Below are positions 1 to 5,520 of a stretch of DNA of 9,050 nt, piece by piece; positions within the stretch are counted from its first letter, which is position 1, and each line of letters begins with the position of its first letter. The stretch comes from Synergistaceae bacterium (GTDB taxonomy: Bacteria; Synergistota; Synergistia; Synergistales; Aminobacteriaceae). The DNA lies in assembly GCA_017448375.1 (NCBI GenBank), contig JAFSLR010000034.1:1-9050 (forward strand), given 5' to 3'. Under the pieces are notes generated by a model that saw only the letters and a list, made by a program, of their open reading frames with translations, did not search any database and was not told the origin of the DNA. The position numbers were made by a program, and so were the translations under genes.

Positions 1-1
1 G

Positions 2-133
2 AAAAAGCCTCCAGTGCTTGAAGGGAGCGGAAGCACTGAATACACGGGAGGTTACAGGCTCAATTTGAAAGAATTGGGAAGCATGTCGCCTGACGAACAA
101 GCTCAGGCATTTATAAAGTTAGGTTTAGTTTGA
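2..133 (+). CDS. C-terminal end of an unidentified phage gene upstream of the capsid gene (partial)
   Basis: An open frame enters from the left edge and ends at the TGA at 131-133. The 43 visible residues are hydrophilic, with a glycine/serine-rich stretch (LEGSGSTEYTGG) and a short helix-like tail ending MSPDEQAQAFIKLGLV. The stop overlaps the first base of the ribosome binding site of the next gene, so the two are probably co-transcribed. Immediately upstream of a major capsid gene one often finds the scaffold or a capsid-assembly protein. The acidic/polar C-terminus would suit that, but position is the only support. Too little is present to name the protein. Confidence 0.6.
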   Translation, partial: KKPPVLEGSGSTEYTGGYRLNLKELGSMSPDEQAQAFIKLGLV

Positions 134-140
134 AAGGAGT
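133..140 (+). promoter_or_regulatory. Ribosome binding site that fixes the capsid gene start
   Basis: AAAGGAGT ends 7 bases before ATG 148. It supports that ATG over an in-frame TTG at 130, which lies upstream of the site and would put the Shine-Dalgarno sequence inside the coding region. Confidence 0.85.
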
Positions 141-147
141 AAAAATT

Positions 148-1041
148 ATGGCAAGCAACACATATCAGGCAGTCGGAAATAAACTCGACATGAGCGAAAT
201 CATCACGAACATTGCACCGGACGATACACCGCTGTTCAACATGATTGGAAGGACTAAGGCAACTGCTGTAACGCATGAATGGCTGGAAGACACACTCGGA
301 GAGCCGAGAACCAACAAACAGCCTGAAGGCTATACCTACACGACAGAGGCCGTTGAACCCCGCGTAAGGCTCAACAACTACACGCAGATAATGCACAGGG
401 GTATTCACGTAACGCAGACACAGGAAGTTGTCCTGAAATACGGCCTGTCATCTGAAGTTGCGTACCAGATGCAGAAGACGTTAAAGGAACTGGCCTTTGA
501 CTGTGAGAAGGCGTTATTGACGCAGGACTCAAAGATGCTCGGAAGCATGGAGGAAGCGAGGCAGTTCGGCGGTCTTCCGTATTGGGTCGTAACGAATGAC
601 TTTACGCCGTCAGGAGGCAAACTGACTTTTGACGAGATCAACAACGCATTGGAGCAGACATGGAATATCGGAGGCAAGCCGAGTGTGCTTTTAGTCTCGC
701 CGAGAAATAAACGCATAATCTCAACGTTTACGGCAGGGAACACAAAGTATATGGACGGCAACAAGACGAGCAAATTAACACAGATGATTTCAGTTCTTGA
801 GACAGATTTCGGAACAGTGAAATGCTTGACTGATAGATACATGCCTAACGATACGGTTTACGGGTTAAGTCCTGAATACATGAAAAAGGCTTTTCTGCGT
901 CCATTCAAACAAGGGTCGCTCCCTGAAGTCAGCGACATGCACCGCAGATATGTCAAGGGAGAATGGACACTCGAAATGAGAGCGGAAAAAGCACACTTCA
1001 AACTCAGCGGACTTGACGGCGTAATCCCGACAAGCAACTAA
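148..1041 (+). CDS. Major capsid protein, SU10-like (DUF5309 family)
   Basis: A 297-residue protein that I recognise as a major head protein of the SU10/DUF5309 type, a branch of the HK97 capsid fold; many copies form the icosahedral shell. Supporting features are the N-terminal segment around residues 16-35 (SEIITNIAPDDTPLFNMIGR), a T-x-HEW-x-x-D element at 42-48, a central helical stretch at 100-125 before a GGLPYWV loop near 141-147, the LLVSPRNKRII strand-helix at 181-191, and a C-terminal beta segment ending KLSGLDGVIP. Length is normal for the family. The start is ATG 148, placed by the AAAGGAGT site. The downstream adaptor and nozzle genes match the usual head-neck gene order. The family call rests on remembered sequence patterns, not a search. 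Confidence 0.9.
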   Translation: MASNTYQAVGNKLDMSEIITNIAPDDTPLFNMIGRTKATAVTHEWLEDTLGEPRTNKQPEGYTYTTEAVEPRVRLNNYTQIMHRGIHVTQTQEVVLKYGLSSEVAYQMQKTLKELAFDCEKALLTQDSKMLGSMEEARQFGGLPYWVVTNDFTPSGGKLTFDEINNALEQTWNIGGKPSVLLVSPRNKRIISTFTAGNTKYMDGNKTSKLTQMISVLETDFGTVKCLTDRYMPNDTVYGLSPEYMKKAFLRPFKQGSLPEVSDMHRRYVKGEWTLEMRAEKAHFKLSGLDGVIPTSN

Positions 1042-1052
1042 AGAGGCTGAAG

Positions 1053-1355
1053 ATGTTAGCAGGGCAGGAAATTATCGAGAACGGCGATGAAGTCAGACTG
1101 CTCAATCACATAAACACAGACGATGAAGAGCGTATAAATTGGGAGAGTGTTCAGTCAGGCAAGGGCTTTATCCATGACAGCAAGGGCAATATTGCAGGGA
1201 GGCACATTGCAAATATACCAGTCGAGGAAGCCGCAATGTTGAGAGCCGTTTATGATATTGATTTCCTTAGCTTTGATATGAACGGGGACAAGAACGCATT
1301 ACGGAGACTTTTGAAGAGGTTTCCACATTGGAGATGTGCAGAAGGGAGAATTTAA
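1053..1355 (+). CDS. Small capsid-adjacent phage protein, function unknown
   Basis: A 100-residue protein, 11 bases after the capsid stop, with an AGAGG site 6 bases before ATG. The N-terminal half is acidic and polar (INTDDEERINWES near 20-32). The C-terminal part reads HIANIPVEEAAML (51-63), then ALRRLLKRFPHWR (82-94) and ends EGRI. Small proteins with an IP-V element, an LRR-type helix and a terminal GR-V/I commonly sit between capsid and adaptor genes in short-tailed phages, in my recollection, so this is probably the local version. Its role in the virion (decoration, assembly or neck) is not known to me. There is no signal peptide or membrane segment. Confidence 0.82.
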   Translation: MLAGQEIIENGDEVRLLNHINTDDEERINWESVQSGKGFIHDSKGNIAGRHIANIPVEEAAMLRAVYDIDFLSFDMNGDKNALRRLLKRFPHWRCAEGRI

Positions 1356-1358
1356 TAA

Positions 1359-2132
1359 ATGGCAATACCCGCACTTGAAATAGCTATGTCCATGCGGTAC
1401 GCACTCGGCGATATGCAGGGCGTGAATATATCAGACCATGAACTACTTGAGCCAATCAATCAAGCTGTAAATAAACTTTACAGCGAACTCGGCCAGAGAC
1501 ACAGCAGAGACACAATAAGAACAGCCGGTGTTATCAGGATTAACACAAGTTCATCAACAAAAACCAATGTAGTCTCTACGTCAGATACAGGCGCATCAGC
1601 AACTTCAGAAATTGACGATGATGACGATGTAGTTAAACCGCCTGAGATAATCGACATAAATGAAGACGATGAATCCAGCGGGGACGGCGCAAGCGCATCG
1701 GCAGTTACGGAATATCAATACTATACGATACCTGATAATTTCGTCCGCATACATCAGGTGTTAGGAGCGTATACTGATACAAAACCGTCATCTAAAAGCA
1801 AGTATCAGCTAGTAATACCAACAACTGGCATATATGCGGTAAAAGGGACATACCGCCTTACAGGCAGAATAATGAGAATGCCGACAGGCTGGTATTATGT
1901 CCAGTACTACTATGTCCCTGCTAAAGTTAAAACACTCGGAGATAATATTGACGCTCCAGAATCAATGCGTGGCTGGATTGAGAAGCTCAGTGTTGCGATG
2001 TACAAGAACGACTACAACACAATGCAGGTACTCTTGAGACAGGCTGAAGACACATTCGCAGGGCGTGAAATTCCGAGATTTGAGAATACTGGACCTGCTC
2101 AGACATTAGGAAGGGCAACGGCCGCTGAATGA
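1359..2132 (+). CDS. Head-tail adaptor-like neck protein, paralogue 1, with acidic Ser/Thr-rich insert
   Basis: A 257-residue protein whose start ATG follows GAAGGGAG by about 10 bases. It begins with a helical segment containing LGDMQGVNISDHELLEPINQ (17-36), then SIP-type strands (YYTIPDNFVRIHQ at 121-133), a YYYVPAKV strand (183-190), and ends with helices carrying APESMRGWIEKL (199-210) and GPAQTLG (245-251). The same blocks occur in the same order in the next gene, so the two are tandem paralogues. Residues about 62-118 form an insert absent from that paralogue: Ser/Thr-rich, then a run of five Asp and more acidic residues. The helix-beta-helix layout and the place between capsid and nozzle suggest an adaptor that docks on the portal. 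The exact role is inferred. It overlaps the next gene by four bases (ATGA). Confidence 0.85.
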   Translation: MAIPALEIAMSMRYALGDMQGVNISDHELLEPINQAVNKLYSELGQRHSRDTIRTAGVIRINTSSSTKTNVVSTSDTGASATSEIDDDDDVVKPPEIIDINEDDESSGDGASASAVTEYQYYTIPDNFVRIHQVLGAYTDTKPSSKSKYQLVIPTTGIYAVKGTYRLTGRIMRMPTGWYYVQYYYVPAKVKTLGDNIDAPESMRGWIEKLSVAMYKNDYNTMQVLLRQAEDTFAGREIPRFENTGPAQTLGRATAAE

Positions 2133-2731
2133 TACCTGTCATAGAGTTAGCGAAGTTTTTGCGGTTTTCGTTAGGAGATATGCAGGGGATAAATATTTCC
2201 GATGAAGAGATAATCGAAGCGATTAACCAGTCAGCGAGACAACTCTATGAACGTTTCAGCGAAGGTTACGTATACGCCGGAGTAAAGAGAGTACCGCAGA
2301 TATATATTGACCCTGACGGAGAAACAGACGGTCAATCAATCCCCGTATATGAACTTCCGCCGGACTTCATACGGGTACATCAAATAACTGGAGAGTTTAA
2401 CGGAATATCAAGCGTTATTTTGTCTCCAGCATCAAGAAGCCCCGTGATAGAAGGAGAATATAGAATTGTCGGAATGACGCTGTACGCTCCGAAAGGCGTA
2501 TACTCTGTAGAATACTATTATCACCCTGCGCGAATTGAGACACTTGAAGATGACCTCGATGTACCCGAAACAATGAGGCCGTATATCGAGAAAATCGCTC
2601 TAGCTGTGTACAAACATGAGACAGAGAAAGAAGAATATCTAATAGAAAGAGCCGTCCAGCTCTATTCAATGCGAGAAATCTCACACATTGAAGACATAGG
2701 GCCGGTGCAGATACTTGGAGGCGCAGTGTAA
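2129..2731 (+). CDS. Head-tail adaptor-like neck protein, paralogue 2
   Basis: A 200-residue protein starting within the ATGA overlap with the preceding stop. There is only a weak AAGG-like site upstream, so translation is probably coupled to the upstream gene. It lines up with the preceding protein along its whole length: LGDMQGINISDEEIIEAINQ (15-34), ELPPDFIRVHQITG (75-88), EYYYHPARIETLEDDLDVPE (128-147), YIEKIALAVYKHE (152-164) and IEDIGPVQILGG (187-198). It lacks the acidic insert and so probably shows the basal form of the fold. An N-terminal helix pair, beta core and C-terminal helices suit adaptor proteins that form a ring under the portal in short-tailed phages. Function is inferred from layout and position. 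Confidence 0.87.
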   Translation: MIPVIELAKFLRFSLGDMQGINISDEEIIEAINQSARQLYERFSEGYVYAGVKRVPQIYIDPDGETDGQSIPVYELPPDFIRVHQITGEFNGISSVILSPASRSPVIEGEYRIVGMTLYAPKGVYSVEYYYHPARIETLEDDLDVPETMRPYIEKIALAVYKHETEKEEYLIERAVQLYSMREISHIEDIGPVQILGGAV

Positions 2732-3223
2732 ATGACAAGAAAACAGATTTTAGCGATGGTCAGGAAACTGATAGCCGATGAACAGGCTACAGGCTTCACG
2801 GACGGCGGGAATCTCGAACAGCCTGAAGGAACACAGGAGCTGCTGAACTATTTAGACAGAGCTGTTGACGAGTATTCAAAGCGTCAGGCGGCGGCAGGAG
2901 ATGTCAGGCTCATGAAAGAAACGAACGTGTCTAATAACAGCAGTCTTCCCGATGACTTTCTGAAGTTCTGTGGAATGATACCTCTGAAGATTATCGGGAA
3001 GAAAGTCAAGCTGTATGTAGGGAGTACTGTTTCGGCTCGTTACCTCGCAAGACTGCCATACGTTACGAGTTACAGCGACAATGACGAACTGCCATACGAA
3101 AACGACCAGTCAATAACAGTAGCGGCAATGGCGGCAATATACGCACTCAATAAACAGGACTTCAATGTATCACAGCACTTGTTGTTACTGGGTTATGGAG
3201 CTGGTGAGAATGCCACAAGTTAA
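2732..3223 (+). CDS. Third adaptor-like neck protein, more divergent
   Basis: A 163-residue protein beginning directly after the preceding TAA, with GGAGG 10 bases before the ATG. The layout repeats that of the two genes before it: an N-terminal helical part (KQILAMVRKLIADEQ, then ELLNYLDRAVDEYSKRQAA at 36-54), a SLPDDFLKFCGM element (71-82) equivalent to the LPPDFIRVHQ element of its neighbour, a beta region (KKVKLYVGS), a linker rich in Tyr, Ser and Asp (110-124), and a final Ala-rich helix (TVAAMAAIYALNKQ). Direct identity is limited to the P-D-F element and the arrangement, so common descent is likely but not proven. A head-completion or tail-completion role is the natural guess. Its last 14 bases overlap the nozzle gene. 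Confidence 0.82.
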   Translation: MTRKQILAMVRKLIADEQATGFTDGGNLEQPEGTQELLNYLDRAVDEYSKRQAAAGDVRLMKETNVSNNSSLPDDFLKFCGMIPLKIIGKKVKLYVGSTVSARYLARLPYVTSYSDNDELPYENDQSITVAAMAAIYALNKQDFNVSQHLLLLGYGAGENATS

Positions 3224-4670
3224 TCCCAAAAAGGAACACAGGATATACTATCCTAATTTCGCAGGAGGAATGAATTTATCTGTTCCTCCAGAAGCACTCG
3301 AAAAGAATGAATTATCCGATGCCGTAAATGTAGAGTATTCAGCGAAGACTGGAGCTATGACTGTTAGAGACGGATTGAGTTATCTCTGTTCCCTCAATGA
3401 AAAAATCTCGTCCGTTGCTCCTCTGTATGGAGCTAACGCAGTCCTTGTTATAACATTCGACTTGACGAAGTACAGATACTATGTCCTTGACTTTCGTGCA
3501 TCTGTAGGAATTTTCCCAATCGGGGGAATGCCGACAGGATCAGACTACACAGACTACGGAGTTCAGGCAGTCGCATTTGACGAGAATACATATATACTCA
3601 CCAACGGCGCACCATTCATTATTCCCTACTTAACACACGGCGATGTTGGTTCAGACTGGGTACTTAATGAAGTAAGAACCGAAGATGACCCGATAGATAC
3701 ATACAACCCAAAAGCTATTCACATGCCGTTTGTACGTTCAGGGCGTGTCGGTTTTGCGGTAGGAGACTATCTAAACTTCTCAGCGGTAGGCACTTTTACA
3801 GACTGGAATAAAAACACAACATCTAACAGCGGATCTAAATATATTGAAATCGGCTACAAAGACGGTCTTGACATCTCCGCTGTAGTTCCTCTGTCGAAAG
3901 ATATTGTGATATTCAAAAAATCACGGTATAACGCAAGCGAAGGGAAAATTTACCGCCTCGCTAATAATTATCCAGATTGGGAAGTATCGGAAATAGCAAG
4001 CGGCGTAACTACATACACGTCAAAATCAGTGTGCGTTGTCGGGAATGATGTATATTTTCTCAGTCCTCAAGGACTACAGACACTCTCAACAGTTCAGGCA
4101 TATGGAGACGTAAAAGCCAACTGGCCTGACCAGAAAATAAATCAGCAGTTGATTTCAGAAATCACATATAATGCGCAAATGTGGAATATTCCGAGCAGAC
4201 AGCAGTTATGGATTTCTCCGTCCCCGTCATGTAAGCATATATGGATTTTTGATTACGTTCACATGATATGGACAAAATTTGACTTTCTTGATTATGTCTC
4301 GTATGCCTGCGAATTAAACGGCACTATCTATGTGTTCATGGGGAAAAACATTTTCACTCTTGACAAAAACAAAGTAAGAGACGACACAAGCGAAACAGGA
4401 AGAGCAGACATTGAAGCCAGCATGAAATGCGGGAAGCTGACATACGGAGAGCAGATACTCATCAAGGGCGCATACGCTGAACACAGCCTGATAAACGGCT
4501 ATCACTCAGGGGAATTAGACCTTGACGCTTTCAGTATGCCGTTTACAACTCAAAAGACAAGCTCAAGAAGGCGTTGCATCGTTCGAGGCTGGTCAGTAAC
4601 TCCGGAAATCAAAATGAAGGGCGGAGGAACTTCCATTTCATCAATGGGACTTGATACAGCGGAAATATAA
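3210..4670 (+). CDS. Tail nozzle / packaged-DNA stabilisation protein
   Basis: A 486-residue protein from ATG 3210. A GGAG at 3197-3200 serves this start, and earlier in-frame ATGs at 3165 and 3195 would extend it deeper into the previous gene. The pattern is that of the beta-propeller nozzle proteins of short-tailed phages (P22 gp10 / T7 gp12-like): an N-terminal FAGGMNLSVPPEALEKNE segment (17-34) followed by a VRDGL turn, the motif SGRVGFAVGDYLNFS (177-191) with TDW after it, YIEIGYKDGLDISAVVPLSK (211-230) leading to IVIFKKSRY, and SVCVVGNDVYFLSPQGLQ (273-290). In the virion a hexamer of such proteins forms the distal tail tube and holds the DNA in. The gene follows the adaptor array as expected. 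The last 80 residues are more polar and may bind fibres. Confidence 0.88.
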   Translation: MPQVNPKKEHRIYYPNFAGGMNLSVPPEALEKNELSDAVNVEYSAKTGAMTVRDGLSYLCSLNEKISSVAPLYGANAVLVITFDLTKYRYYVLDFRASVGIFPIGGMPTGSDYTDYGVQAVAFDENTYILTNGAPFIIPYLTHGDVGSDWVLNEVRTEDDPIDTYNPKAIHMPFVRSGRVGFAVGDYLNFSAVGTFTDWNKNTTSNSGSKYIEIGYKDGLDISAVVPLSKDIVIFKKSRYNASEGKIYRLANNYPDWEVSEIASGVTTYTSKSVCVVGNDVYFLSPQGLQTLSTVQAYGDVKANWPDQKINQQLISEITYNAQMWNIPSRQQLWISPSPSCKHIWIFDYVHMIWTKFDFLDYVSYACELNGTIYVFMGKNIFTLDKNKVRDDTSETGRADIEASMKCGKLTYGEQILIKGAYAEHSLINGYHSGELDLDAFSMPFTTQKTSSRRRCIVRGWSVTPEIKMKGGGTSISSMGLDTAEI

Positions 4671-4676
4671 AGGAGG
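4669..4676 (+). promoter_or_regulatory. Ribosome binding site that fixes the start at 4684
   Basis: AAAGGAGG overlaps the TAA of the nozzle gene and ends 7 bases before ATG 4684. This rules out an in-frame ATG at 4651, which is upstream of the site. Confidence 0.85.
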
Positions 4677-4683
4677 ATTGAAG

Positions 4684-5115
4684 ATGCCAACATTCAGGAA
4701 TGACGGCGAACGTTCAGTTACGTATAACTCGCCGGACGGAAAAGACATTATCATTTTTGACCCCGGCAAGAATGTACAGCTCGTGCATTGGGTGCCGTAT
4801 AAGAAATTAGGATTAACACTTGTCAGCGAAAGTTATCCGCCAGTGCCTAACGCTGTTTTAATCAGCGATAATTTCAAGTTTTCTCAGGGCATGGAAAGAC
4901 GTTTCGACATTGAGCAATGCGAAAGATACAGCCTCGATATTTACCCAGTGTCAGGCTCGGTGAAGATATATCTTGGAGCATCGAAGACAGCGCAATATCT
5001 CAGCACTTCATCGGAATATCACAACGTTTTCGACTGGCAGATTGCCCCATATATCATAATCGTAGGCGGTGCAGGCGGAGCGGATATTGATATTCAGGCA
5101 ACATTGAAGAAGTAA
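4684..5115 (+). CDS. Beta-rich virion-associated protein, function unknown
   Basis: A 143-residue protein from ATG 4684, 13 bases after the nozzle stop. It seems to have two parts. Residues 1-50 form a small beta domain with a PGKNVQLVHWVPYKKLGLTL element (27-46), a kind of segment I associate with virion attachment domains. After a Pro-rich hinge (YPPVPNA) comes a second beta domain (57-143) with RFDIEQCERYSLDIYPVSG (73-91), SVKIYLGASK and a Gly-rich turn (GGAGGAD) near the end. There is no signal peptide, membrane segment or catalytic motif. Lying between nozzle and fibre genes, it may be a collar or fibre-docking protein. I do not recognise a specific family, so the role is inference from position. 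Confidence 0.82.
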   Translation: MPTFRNDGERSVTYNSPDGKDIIIFDPGKNVQLVHWVPYKKLGLTLVSESYPPVPNAVLISDNFKFSQGMERRFDIEQCERYSLDIYPVSGSVKIYLGASKTAQYLSTSSEYHNVFDWQIAPYIIIVGGAGGADIDIQATLKK

Positions 5116-5164
5116 ACACCGAGCTGGAAATTTTGCCGGAACGGAGAAAAAGGAGTGATGAAGC

Positions 5165-5506
5165 GTGAAATACATTGAATATGACTCAGTTACAGGGCGA
5201 ATACTAAGCGTGATTACCGCAAGTGCAGAGCCTGAAGCAATAACGGGAAGAGGCTTCCTGCAAATTGGTGATGACGAAGAGATTGACGCTACTGTTTATT
5301 CCGTTAGAGACGGTGTGTTAGTCAGAACAGTCGAAACTAATCAGGAGCGATTAGAACGTGAAAGAATTAAAAGGGAATACGGCGAAAAGTGCAGACGAAG
5401 AAGAGCAAGCATGAGAGCGGAATTTGTAGACGCTCTCATGGACGAGAACGAGCAGAAGATTAAAGCACTCAAACGAGAGGCCGCTAAAATGAAACCGTAT
5501 CTGTGA
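5165..5506 (+). CDS. Small protein resembling tail-fibre assembly/chaperone proteins
   Basis: A 113-residue protein with a GTG start at 5165. AAAAAGGAG ends 9 bases upstream, and the nearby ATG at 5158 leads to a stop after six codons in another frame. The N-terminus (MKYIEYDSVTGRILSVI, then ATVYSVRDGVLVR at 42-54) has the Y-D...G-I and Y-x-V-x-DG-L-V spacing typical of small tail-fibre assembly or tail-accessory proteins. Residues 58-113 are a highly charged, probably continuous helix (ERLERERIKREYGEK, a CRRRR patch, then EQKIKALKREAAKMK). The place just before the first fibre gene fits a chaperone or adaptor for fibre assembly. The family call is tentative. A 49-base gap separates it from the preceding gene, and its stop is 14 bases before the next ATG. 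Confidence 0.8.
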   Translation: MKYIEYDSVTGRILSVITASAEPEAITGRGFLQIGDDEEIDATVYSVRDGVLVRTVETNQERLERERIKREYGEKCRRRRASMRAEFVDALMDENEQKIKALKREAAKMKPYL

Positions 5507-5520
5507 TAGGGGGCGAGGGC

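Noticed and set aside
405..842. An open frame of 145 codons on the - strand inside the capsid gene
   Set aside because: It is fully inside a clearly recognised capsid gene and shows no family features, so it is a shadow frame.
5116..5164. Short gap between the 143- and 113-residue genes as a regulatory site or extra small gene
   Set aside because: Only 49 bases, containing the ribosome binding site of the next gene and no hairpin or open frame of note.
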